A DNA stretch of 11,484 bases from Thermoflexales bacterium (GTDB lineage: Bacteria; Chloroflexota; Anaerolineae; Fen-1058). A program made the translations under genes and the position numbers. This document shows positions 1-6,046 of this stretch, piece by piece (within the stretch, counting starts at the first letter, position 1; each line of letters opens with the position of its first letter). The notes beneath the pieces are model-generated. The model was given only the letters and a program-made list of their open reading frames with translations, did not search any database and was not told the origin of the DNA. The stretch is taken from NCBI GenBank assembly GCA_030834835.1, contig JAUQXD010000003.1, positions 1 through 11,484 on the forward strand, in the 5' to 3' direction.

Positions 1-461
1 GCAAAGCGCACCGTCTGCCCGACCAGCGAAGCCTCTGTGCCCTGGCGGCCCTGGTATTCACGATCGAGTTGATCGAGCCAGATTGATGAATCGGGCGAGA
101 CCGCTTGGAATTCATTCGCCAGCGCGGCATCCAGCATCCGATCGGGATCAAACGCCACAATCGCGGCGTTGAGAGTCTCGCCTGTGCTCGATTTGAAATT
201 GCGCTGGTTGTAGGCATCCACCAGACCCTTGAACATCTCGGTCTTTTCGGGTGAGACCGCCATCGTCAGCGCAGCCTGCGGGCCTTGCGTCACGGTCTGT
301 ACCGCATCACCCACGCTGCCCAGCAAATTATTCACCGCGCCTGAAGTCAGCGGCCAACACAACGCACACCCGATCACGACGATGATCAACAGGGTAATCC
401 AGCCGCCGGGGTTGGGTGTGGGCGATTTGTAAGAGGAACGATAGGATCCTTGGCGGGACAT
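1..461 (-). CDS. Membrane-anchored solute-binding-like protein (N-terminal part, cut by window edge)
   Basis: The first 153 codons of a gene that runs off the left edge. I translated it by hand from the ATG at 459-461, which has GGAG about 9 nt upstream. The N-terminus has basic residues and then a hydrophobic stretch at about residues 21-38. It contains V-I-G-C (Cys32), which fits a lipobox, so the product may be a lipoprotein; a plain membrane anchor is also possible. From about residue 70 the sequence (VDAYNQRN, then AALANEFQAVSPDSSIWL) resembles the start of a type-2 periplasmic-binding fold. It aligns by eye with the next gene upstream, suggesting a tandem paralogue. In Chloroflexota such a domain is often followed by a von Willebrand factor A domain; that part would lie outside the window, so a VWA here is a guess. 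It is probably co-transcribed with the gene ending at 535, because the 73-bp gap shows no T-tract terminator. Confidence 0.75.
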   Translation of the reverse strand, partial: MSRQGSYRSSYKSPTPNPGGWITLLIIVVIGCALCWPLTSGAVNNLLGSVGDAVQTVTQGPQAALTMAVSPEKTEMFKGLVDAYNQRNFKSSTGETLNAAIVAFDPDRMLDAALANEFQAVSPDSSIWLDQLDREYQGRQGTEASLVGQTVRF

Positions 462-474
462 AGGTGTCTCCGTG

Positions 475-530
475 ATCAGTAACAAGTAATGCGTACTGCG
501 TAATTACGGATTACTCATTACGCAGTACGG
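475..530 (-). repeat. Mirror-symmetric heptad repeat element with a 13-bp hairpin
   Basis: Read on the minus strand from 530 down to 475, these 56 bases divide into eight 7-base units. The first four fit NNGTANT (three are NNGTAAT). The last four start with TAC, the reverse-complement phase of the same unit. The symmetry axis lies in GTAATTAC at about 502/503. Within it, 492-504 and 517-529 form perfect 13-bp inverted arms around a 12-nt loop. The element begins 5 bp past the stop codon of the upstream gene and ends 14 bp before the next start codon. There is no T-tract, so it is not a standard intrinsic terminator. It could be a dispersed intergenic repeat, similar in style to cyanobacterial heptanucleotide STRR repeats, or a processing or stabilising hairpin in the mRNA. 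Confidence 0.75.
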
Positions 531-534
531 CAAC

Positions 535-1728
535 TTACCGTTGAGCGATATTCAGATCGAACCAGCGCAGCAGCGATTGCAGCACGTCCCGATCGGGCGA
601 GCGCATAGCCGAGGTGCGCTGTACCACCGGCGTAATGCCCGCATCCTTCCAGCGCGTAAACGGGCTGTCCGGTCGATCGACGCTGACCTCAGCGTTGACG
701 GGCCGCAGGCCGTAAATCACCGCTTTTTCCTGCACCGGCTTGCTCAACAAATACTTCTGAAAGTCCAGCGCCGCGTTCTTGTCGGCCGCAGTCGTCTCCG
801 GGCCGATCCACACGCTGAACGGAAAGTCAAACCAGGTCACATACTTCGGATAGCGCACGGCCAATGGATCTTGCCAGCGCGTGGCGATACCGGCCATGTT
901 CGCCAGCAGATCGCTTTCCAACATCTGGCCGCCGTCGCCCACCGAGTAGCCCAACAGCGCGAAGTCTTCCGCCGTGTACGCACTTGCGCCGCTGATGGCC
1001 GTGACCGAGCCCATCAGTTCTTTGAGCCACTTCTGAAACTCGGGCCTGGTTACATCTTCCACCGAGATGTTGGGTTTGTCGTAGTATTCACCGGCCGCCG
1101 CCACCATCGCCGCCAGACCGCCCACGTTCTTGCGCGGATTGGGCACGACCAGCTTGAAGAAACCCCAGGCTGCATCGCCGCCCAGTTCGGGCCAGCCGCC
1201 CGCTGCAATCGCGGCGTCGTGGATGGTCTTCCAATCGACCGCGCCGAACTTCGCTTCCAGCGCCGTAGCGCGCGAGCCATACAGGCCCCACGCGAACAGC
1301 GACAGCGCGATCGGTTTGGCGCGATATTCGCCGTCGGTCAGGAACACGTCGCGACCCAATCGATCTTTGTAGGCGGCGTTCGCCAGTTCCACCAGATAGC
1401 GCGAATCGGGAATCCACGCGGTGGGCGTGACATCAAACGCCGCGCTGTCGAAGCGATTGAGTGCGGTCAAACCATCCATCGGGATGATCGTCACTTTCAC
1501 GCGGCGGCCATCCAGCTGATGATTCTCGCCGTTATAGGCGGTCGCCGCTTCGGTCACCCACTGCTCGATCGGCAGCGCGGTGACGATGCGCAATTCGATC
1601 GGGTCCGAGGAAGCCGCCGGCGCGATCGGGCTGCCGGTTGATCCGGTGGCGCGCGAAATCAGGCCGATCGCGACGATCACGATCGCTACAGCAATGACAC
1701 CCACAAAAATCAGACGTGTACGGTTCAT
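535..1728 (-). CDS. Membrane-anchored extracellular solute-binding-like protein
   Basis: A 397-residue protein. The N-terminus (MNRTR, then a hydrophobic stretch at about 7-25) is a signal peptide or uncleaved anchor. It has no lipobox cysteine, so it is not a typical lipoprotein. The rest resembles bacterial extracellular solute-binding proteins of the type-2 periplasmic fold (SBP_bac_11-like). It has a beta strand near residue 46 (LRIVTALP), AYN near 64-66, a 'DVTPTAWIPDS' segment near 99-109 where ligand-site loops of the fold lie, and 'ALDFQKYLLSKPVQEKAVIYGLRPV' near the end, a common C-terminal signature of the family. No permease or ABC ATPase gene is next to it, so it may act as a surface sensor or binding protein rather than a transporter subunit. 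The ATG at 1728 is preceded by GGGAG about 12 nt upstream. It has its own promoter at 1771-1798 and shares apparent ancestry with the next gene downstream. Confidence 0.85.
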   Translation of the reverse strand: MNRTRLIFVGVIAVAIVIVAIGLISRATGSTGSPIAPAASSDPIELRIVTALPIEQWVTEAATAYNGENHQLDGRRVKVTIIPMDGLTALNRFDSAAFDVTPTAWIPDSRYLVELANAAYKDRLGRDVFLTDGEYRAKPIALSLFAWGLYGSRATALEAKFGAVDWKTIHDAAIAAGGWPELGGDAAWGFFKLVVPNPRKNVGGLAAMVAAAGEYYDKPNISVEDVTRPEFQKWLKELMGSVTAISGASAYTAEDFALLGYSVGDGGQMLESDLLANMAGIATRWQDPLAVRYPKYVTWFDFPFSVWIGPETTAADKNAALDFQKYLLSKPVQEKAVIYGLRPVNAEVSVDRPDSPFTRWKDAGITPVVQRTSAMRSPDRDVLQSLLRWFDLNIAQR

Positions 1729-1770
1729 GGGAAATGCACTCCCGGTCAGTGACTACGGCTCGATACGACT

Positions 1771-1798
1771 ATTGTAATCCCACCTGTCCAGCAGGCAA
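1771..1798 (-). promoter_or_regulatory. Sigma-70-type promoter of the solute-binding gene
   Basis: On the minus strand, TTGCCT (1793-1798) is followed after 16 bp by TACAAT (1771-1776). The -10 box matches the consensus at five of six positions and the -35 at four of six. The start codon at 1728 would be about 35 nt below the expected transcription start. The -35 box overlaps the T-tract of the terminator of the preceding gene, so termination and initiation are interleaved. The same TTGCCT/TACAAT pair recurs at 5976-6005. This is a sequence match only. Confidence 0.6.
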
Positions 1799-1834
1799 AT
1801 AAACGGGCGGAGCCGAACGCTTCGACCCCGCCCG
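1797..1834 (-). terminator. Rho-independent terminator of the PspA-family gene
   Basis: The arms 1804-1817 and 1821-1834 form a 14-bp stem on the minus-strand transcript, with two G-U pairs and a GCG loop. It is followed by TTTATTT (1797-1803). It lies about 54 bp after the stop codon of the PspA-family gene at 1888. This is a strong, textbook-like intrinsic terminator and separates that gene from the solute-binding gene downstream. Confidence 0.88.
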
Positions 1835-1887
1835 CCTGGGCCAGATGTCAACGATTGAGGGGCATGTCGCGAGCGGGTCGCTGTGGC

Positions 1888-2568
1888 TTAGCCGCCCAAC
1901 CCCAGCCGCTTCTTGCGTTCGGCCAGCTGGGTGTCCAGTTCGGCCTTGCCCAGCACTTCGTCCATTTGATCGTCGAGCCGGCTGGCCATCATCTCACTCT
2001 TGGCCGAAGCCTTGTCGAGCCGCGCGCGAATCGATTCGCCCAGCCGCGCGATGTCGGCATCGCCGCTGCCCACGATGTCGTCGAGGGACTTCATCGTCTT
2101 GACGGTCAGTTCCTTGGACTTGGCCAGATCCAGCAGCGCCAACATTTCTTCGCGCTCTTGCTTGGTTGTGGTGAGCTTGGCTTCCAGCTTCAGCTTGGCA
2201 TCCAGCAGCGCCTTGTATTCGGCCTGCTGTCGCTCATACTGCTCTTTATAGTCCTCGGCCAGGCGCTGGGTGGTGTTGAACTTGGCCTGCGCCGCGGTCG
2301 CCAGATCGTTGCGGTCTTGCTGCAACAGCGCGTCGATGTCGCGGTCCAGCTTGGCCGCCTGCGCCGCGTACTCGTCGTACTTGCGCTTCAACGTTTTTAC
2401 TTCGCCGCCGACCGTCGCGGCCGCATCTTCCAGTTTTTCCAGGTTATCTTCCGCCTGGCGAATGTACTCGTCCATCACCGCGACGGAATTCGCCCTGAGT
2501 GCGGAATCGACCATCGAGTGCAGGTTGGCCGAGATCAATGTTCGAACTTTATCCAGCAAAGACGCCAT
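1888..2568 (-). CDS. pspA: PspA/IM30 family envelope-stress protein
   Basis: A 226-residue protein of the PspA/IM30 (Vipp1) family, known for binding and remodelling the inner leaflet of the cytoplasmic membrane under stress and forming large ESCRT-III-like oligomers. The N-terminus (MASLLDKVRTLISANLHSMVD) fits the family's amphipathic membrane-binding helix. Residues about 30-200 are an almost unbroken charged coiled coil. The length matches PspA (about 220) and there is no Vipp1-type C-terminal extension. A longer reading frame extends upstream, but the ATG at 2566-2568 is chosen because a perfect AGGAGG (2576-2581) lies 7 nt ahead and the family's N-terminus begins there. No PspB, PspC or PspF is adjacent. 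The upstream neighbours are a kinase and an ATPase regulator, the downstream ones surface binding proteins. That suggests an envelope-sensing block, but this is inference. The symbol marks the family, not proven function. Confidence 0.92.
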   Translation of the reverse strand: MASLLDKVRTLISANLHSMVDSALRANSVAVMDEYIRQAEDNLEKLEDAAATVGGEVKTLKRKYDEYAAQAAKLDRDIDALLQQDRNDLATAAQAKFNTTQRLAEDYKEQYERQQAEYKALLDAKLKLEAKLTTTKQEREEMLALLDLAKSKELTVKTMKSLDDIVGSGDADIARLGESIRARLDKASAKSEMMASRLDDQMDEVLGKAELDTQLAERKKRLGLGG

Positions 2569-2600
2569 CGTATTGCCTCCTGAGGGTAATTTACGTGGAT

Positions 2601-2609
2601 AGCATAGCA
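2601..2609 (-). promoter_or_regulatory. Possible extended -10 promoter for the PspA-family gene
   Basis: On the minus strand, TGC-TATGCT (2609 down to 2601) fits an extended -10 element (TGn plus a box matching TATAAT at four of six). It lies about 33 nt above the ATG at 2568. There is no convincing -35 box at the right distance; TTGCGT lies too far up, at a 24-bp spacing. The alternative is read-through from the kinase gene, since no terminator is visible in the 113-bp gap. Confidence 0.3.
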
Positions 2610-2681
2610 TCGGCCAGGCGCTGCCGCTTGACGCAAGCCGGACAGCCAACTGACAGACACGGCGCGTGCGAATGCGGCGCG

Positions 2682-3779
2682 CTAGGCCATGATGGGCAGG
2701 CACACGATAAACTCGCTGCCGGCGCCTTCTTCACTGCTGCAATCGACTTCGCCGCGATGCAGTTCGGCGATGCCTTTGACGATCGCCAGGCTCACGCCGA
2801 CGCCCTGTTGTTCCATGCGCTCCCGATTGATCTGGTGGAAGCGATCGAACATCCTGGGCAGCTCGAGCGGCGGGATGCCGATGCCATGATCGATCACGTG
2901 GATGCACACGCGTTGTTCTTCGGCGGTAACCCTTACGACGACCTGCCCGCCGTTTCTGGAAAACTTGATCGCGTTATCGATCAGGCGGTGCAGCGCGTTT
3001 TCAAGATAATTCTCGTGCGCATCGACCAGCGGCAGATTCGACGCGACCTCGGCGACAAGTTCCACGCTGCGCTGGGTGGCGGCCTCCCGCAGGCCTTCAA
3101 ACACCCGGTTGATCAAATTATCCCAGCCGTTGAAGGGCCGCTTGTCCATCAGATAGGCCTGACGCGCGTCGTCCGTCTCAAAGCGCACCAGCAGCAGGAA
3201 GTCTTCCACCAGCCGGTTCAGACGCGCGCTGCCGCCCTTGATGCGGCTCAGAAATTTTTGCAGATCATCGGCCGACCAGTTGCCTTCTTGCATCAGATCG
3301 ACGTAGCCGGTGATATAGGTCAACGGCGTGCGAAACTCGTGGCTGAGCATGTTCAAGATGGTATTCTTCAAATTCTCCATCTCTTTCAAGGCCTGCTGTT
3401 TCAGCACCATCGCCCGGTCGAGTTTGGCCCGTACCACCACCAGCAGATCGTCCAGATCGACGGACTTGACCAGATAGTCGTCAGCGCCCAGCTGCTTGCC
3501 CGCGCGGATGTCGGTCCGCTGCCCTTTCGCCGTCAAGAAAATGAAGGGAATCACCGCCCAGTTGGGCCGGCGGCGAACCTCTTCCAATAATTCAAAGCCA
3601 TCCATCTCTGGCATCATGATGTCGGAGATAATCAGATCGGGGCGAAAGCGGGTCAGGACGCGCAGCGCTTCCTGGCCGTTCTCGGCCAGTTGAACCTTGT
3701 AGCCCGCCATGTCGAGCACATCGCGGATCCCCGTGGACATTGCCAGATCATCTTCAACGATGAGGATTTGCTCTTTCAT
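2682..3779 (-). CDS. Hybrid receiver-histidine kinase (two-component signalling)
   Basis: A 365-residue cytoplasmic protein with a response-regulator receiver first and a histidine kinase second. The receiver (about 1-120) has the acidic pair E9/D10-D11, phospho-acceptor D53 in 'SDIMMPEMDG', T83 and K105. A short helix leads to the HisKA domain with H147 in 'SHEFRTPL'. The HATPase domain shows N269 in 'DNAIKFS', the G1 box D297-H-G-I-G301, the F box 'FDRF' (311-314) and a G2 region 'GVGVSLAIVKG' (326 on). It has no sensor or membrane segment, so the receiver probably takes the input. It also has no DNA-binding output. The preceding gene, 32 bp away, encodes an OmpR-type DNA-binding domain on an ATPase. 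The ATG at 3777-3779 is preferred, with AAAGGG about 10 nt upstream. A GTG at 3786-3788 would add three residues but sits almost on that site. Confidence 0.93.
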   Translation of the reverse strand: MKEQILIVEDDLAMSTGIRDVLDMAGYKVQLAENGQEALRVLTRFRPDLIISDIMMPEMDGFELLEEVRRRPNWAVIPFIFLTAKGQRTDIRAGKQLGADDYLVKSVDLDDLLVVVRAKLDRAMVLKQQALKEMENLKNTILNMLSHEFRTPLTYITGYVDLMQEGNWSADDLQKFLSRIKGGSARLNRLVEDFLLLVRFETDDARQAYLMDKRPFNGWDNLINRVFEGLREAATQRSVELVAEVASNLPLVDAHENYLENALHRLIDNAIKFSRNGGQVVVRVTAEEQRVCIHVIDHGIGIPPLELPRMFDRFHQINRERMEQQGVGVSLAIVKGIAELHRGEVDCSSEEGAGSEFIVCLPIMA

Positions 3780-3811
3780 GACTGCCACGCCCTTTGTCGC
3801 AGAGATCGGAG

Positions 3812-5161
3812 TCAGGCTGAGGTGAGTTTATAGCCGCGCCCGCGCACCGTCTGAAGATACTTTGGGTTAGCCGGATCACGCTCGATTTTGCTGCGCAGAC
3901 GGCTGATCAGTTTTTCAATGCGAGCGTCGTCCACTTCGTCGATATAGTCCTGCCCCCACACGGCTTCGACGATCTGATACTTGTCGCACAACTTGCTCAG
4001 GCGGCCGTACAACAGCAGCAACAGGCGATATTCCAGATCGGTCAGCGTCGGGACACGCTCGCCATCGACCCAGACCTCGCCCGCGTCTACATCGACGTGC
4101 ACACCGGTGGCGGCGGCCTGGCGCGTCCGCCGTTGTCGATAGGCATAACCGGCAAATAACCGGCTAAACACGCGCGGCGTTGATTCCAGCACGATCAGAC
4201 CTTTAGCAACCAGATCGGCCTGCACCGCGCCGCCAGGCAGTTCGCCGTCATCGCCCAGGAAGTTGAGCAGGGCTTCCTGTTCCAACGGTGAGATCTGGCC
4301 CCAGAGTTTGGCGCATTCACTCCGAATCACGGAGTCACTTTCCAGACGTTCGCGCGCCAGCGTCAACGCCTGTGCCCGCGAACCGATCGGCGTGCCGCCC
4401 GCCACGCGCATCACCAATCGCGTCGCTGTGCGCAGCAAGCCGGGATGTCCGCCGGCCTGTTCGAGCACAAAATCGATCTCAGCGCGATCCAGGCTGTGTT
4501 CTGCGGCCGCGCCATCATCGGCGCTCCAGTGCGCCACGGCCTGACGGGCCTTCTCGTCCGTCAACAAACTCAAAATGATTTGATGGCCCACGAACAATTC
4601 ACAGAATTCACCCGCCTCGGCATCATGCCGCCGCTCGGCCAACGGCATGCCGGTGGCTGTCACGTAGACCAGCGACTCGTATTTGTCGTGCAGTGCGCGC
4701 AGGTTCAGAAAGACCCGGCCTTCCAGGGAGCCGAATGGATCATCGAACTCGTCAAACAACAAAGCCACACGCCGCTGCAATTGCTCGCACAGCATGGCGA
4801 TGCCATCGTTGAAGCCCAGCGCCGCCACGATCGGCCGTTCGGCCTCGATCACGGTCTGATACAGCGCTTCCACACGCGTCACCAGATCCGCCGGGACCTT
4901 CTTGCCCAGCCGTTTGACCGCATCCAGCGCGGCGCGCAGGGTCACCTGATAAAACGCCTGATCGGTCAGGGCCAGCATCGAGTTGCAATCGACGTACACG
5001 TACAGCGCTGACTCGATGCGAGTGTGGGCTTCAGCCGCCGCACGCAGCAACGTCGACTTGCCAATGTTGCTCAAGCCCACGATCGAGCAGCAGTCCCCTT
5101 CAGCCAGCGCCGCTTCTAAAGCGGCTAAATCGGTGGATCGTAAGAATAGAGAATCAGCCAT
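3812..5161 (-). CDS. P-loop ATPase fused to OmpR-type winged-helix DNA-binding domain
   Basis: A 449-residue putative transcription regulator. The N-terminal ATPase has Walker A 'GLSNIGKS' (29-36), a hydrophobic strand ending in acidic Walker B 'ALLFDEFD' (133-140), and 'GGHPGLL' (237-243), a motif common in STAND/AAA-type signalling ATPases. The C-terminus (about 353-448) is a full OmpR/PhoB effector domain: 'LTDLEYRLLLLL', then 'RIEKLISRLRSKIERDPANP' and the wing 'VRGRGYKL'. OmpR domains usually follow a receiver; here the ATPase takes its place, and a receiver is found in the next gene. The likely role is ATP- or partner-gated DNA binding; targets are unknown. The ATG at 5159-5161 is chosen over a TTG at 5171-5173 because the TTG lies in the T-tract of the upstream terminator. 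There is no clear Shine-Dalgarno, so translation may be weak or leaderless. Confidence 0.9.
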   Translation of the reverse strand: MADSLFLRSTDLAALEAALAEGDCCSIVGLSNIGKSTLLRAAAEAHTRIESALYVYVDCNSMLALTDQAFYQVTLRAALDAVKRLGKKVPADLVTRVEALYQTVIEAERPIVAALGFNDGIAMLCEQLQRRVALLFDEFDDPFGSLEGRVFLNLRALHDKYESLVYVTATGMPLAERRHDAEAGEFCELFVGHQIILSLLTDEKARQAVAHWSADDGAAAEHSLDRAEIDFVLEQAGGHPGLLRTATRLVMRVAGGTPIGSRAQALTLARERLESDSVIRSECAKLWGQISPLEQEALLNFLGDDGELPGGAVQADLVAKGLIVLESTPRVFSRLFAGYAYRQRRTRQAAATGVHVDVDAGEVWVDGERVPTLTDLEYRLLLLLYGRLSKLCDKYQIVEAVWGQDYIDEVDDARIEKLISRLRSKIERDPANPKYLQTVRGRGYKLTSA

Positions 5162-5167
5162 AGTCTT

Positions 5168-5206
5168 AAACAAAAACGGGTCAACCGAAGAAGTAACGGT
5201 TGACCC
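5168..5206 (-). terminator. Rho-independent terminator of the VPQTG surface protein gene
   Basis: Perfect 10-bp arms, GGGTCAACCG at 5178-5187 and CGGTTGACCC at 5197-5206, enclose a 9-nt loop. On the minus strand the hairpin is followed by GTTTTTGTTT (5168-5177). It starts 18 bp past the stop codon at 5225. The T-tract ends only about 6 nt before the ATG of the next gene. Confidence 0.88.
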
Positions 5207-5224
5207 AATTGAACAATCGGATCA

Positions 5225-5923
5225 TTAAGCCTGAGTTGTGCGCAATCGGCGCGCTACAAAGAAGACCGCCACCAGACCCGCCGCCAGCGCCACCAGACCC
5301 AGCGAATCGCCCGCGCCAGTCTGAGGCACTTGCTTGTCGCCGCCGGCCACGGTGCTCGTCGTACTCGTGGTCGAGGTGATGCCGCCGCTTGCGCCAGCCG
5401 CCGATCCGCCGGCTGTAGCTGCCGGCTTTACTGCGGAACCCGCTGCTGTCGTAGCCGATTTGGTGCCGGTCGTGGCTCCGGCTGCTCCGCTCGCTTTGGT
5501 CGGCTCAGTGCTTGTGCCAGTGCCGCCTGTTGAGGGTGTAGCACCTTCGGTTGTGTTGCCACCGGCTGTAGTGGGCGCAACTGTCGGAGCAACCGTTGGC
5601 GCCGGTTTCGTCGGCGTGGCCGTGGGCGGCAGCGTCGCCGTTGCGGCTTCGGTCGGCTTAGGTGTAGCCGTCGGCGGCACCGGCGTGATCGCAGCCAGCA
5701 GCGCCACAGCTTCATTCGTGGCCTGGGTCGACGCGTTCTGCGCCGCAATCTGCGCGCGTCCGCCTTGCTGAGTGAGGAAAATCACGGCGATTACGATCAG
5801 CCCCAACACAAACAAACCGCCCATCCCCAGCATCAACAATCGGAACGTGCGATTAGATTGCTCGTCGCCGTTGCCGTTACTTTCCGGACCGTTATCCAGA
5901 TTATCAGTATCCTCAAGCGCCAT
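5225..5923 (-). CDS. Surface protein with Thr/Pro/Ala-rich linker and VPQTG sortase-like tail
   Basis: A 232-residue protein of no recognised enzymatic family. Residues 1-27 are acidic and Asn-rich, without a signal-peptide n-region. A first membrane segment spans about 28-50. Residues 80-195 are low complexity, dominated by Thr, Pro, Ala, Gly and Ser, with 'PTATPKPTEAATATLPPTATP' style repeats typical of cell-surface linkers and possibly O-glycosylated. The end has the layout of a sortase signal: V-P-Q-T-G (199-203), a hydrophobic segment (about 207-223) and a basic tail 'RRLR'. If a sortase cleaves it, the linker would be anchored to the wall while the N-terminus stays in the membrane. If not, it is a loop held at both ends. 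The ATG at 5921-5923 has AGGAG 8 nt upstream. It has its own promoter and terminator, so it is monocistronic. Confidence 0.85.
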   Translation of the reverse strand: MALEDTDNLDNGPESNGNGDEQSNRTFRLLMLGMGGLFVLGLIVIAVIFLTQQGGRAQIAAQNASTQATNEAVALLAAITPVPPTATPKPTEAATATLPPTATPTKPAPTVAPTVAPTTAGGNTTEGATPSTGGTGTSTEPTKASGAAGATTGTKSATTAAGSAVKPAATAGGSAAGASGGITSTTSTTSTVAGGDKQVPQTGAGDSLGLVALAAGLVAVFFVARRLRTTQA

Positions 5924-5975
5924 CGTATTTACTCCTCTACAGAAATGGACCCGCCGTCGATAAATCCGCTACCCC

Positions 5976-6005
5976 ATTGTAATACAAAACCAACGGCAAA
6001 GGCAA
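5976..6005 (-). promoter_or_regulatory. Sigma-70-type promoter of the VPQTG surface protein gene
   Basis: On the minus strand, TTGCCT (6000-6005) and TACAAT (5976-5981) are separated by 18 bp. The start codon at 5923 lies about 45 nt below the expected transcription start, leaving room for the AGGAG site. The boxes are identical to those at 1771-1798, with a similar context (ATTACAAT) at the -10. There is no experimental support. Confidence 0.6.
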
Positions 6006-6040
6006 AAGTGAGCGGCTGCGCCAAAGTGAGTGGCGGCGCC
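6005..6040. repeat. Two-copy 18-bp tandem repeat
   Basis: The units AAAGTGAGCGGCTGCGCC (6005-6022) and AAAGTGAGTGGCGGCGCC (6023-6040) match at 16 of 18 positions, end to end. They lie between the stop codon of the KOW-like gene (6047) and the -35 box of the surface-protein promoter, which they touch. They could be upstream binding sites for a regulator or a neutral duplication. The region shows only a weak 5-bp stem and no T-tract, so it is not a clear terminator. Confidence 0.6.
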
Positions 6041-6046
6041 AAACGG

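Noticed and set aside
229..432. Small plus-strand frame of 67 codons near the left edge
   Set aside because: It lies opposite the partial binding-protein gene, which has a signal segment, ribosome site and similarity to its neighbour.
541..1641. Long plus-strand open frame of 366 codons opposite the solute-binding gene
   Set aside because: Arg/His/Gln-rich composition with no domain or membrane logic; a shadow of the high-GC minus-strand gene, which has a promoter, signal segment and recognisable family.
1855..2583. Plus-strand frame of 242 codons opposite the PspA-family gene
   Set aside because: Leu/Gln-rich antisense of a coiled-coil gene; no start context. The minus-strand product is a clear family member with a perfect Shine-Dalgarno.
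2569..2703. N-terminal extension of 45 residues on the PspA-family protein
   Set aside because: The extension is basic and unlike the family, overlaps the end of the preceding kinase gene, and contains the ideal AGGAGG of the internal ATG.
2499..3590. Plus-strand frame of 363 codons opposite the kinase gene
   Set aside because: His/Gln-rich shadow; the opposite strand carries all the receiver and kinase motifs.
4445..5011. Plus-strand frame of 188 codons opposite the ATPase gene
   Set aside because: No recognisable domain and complete overlap with a gene that has Walker motifs on the other strand.
6005..6046. Intrinsic terminator after the KOW-like gene
   Set aside because: Only 5-bp GC stems can be drawn and no T-tract follows; recorded as a tandem repeat instead.
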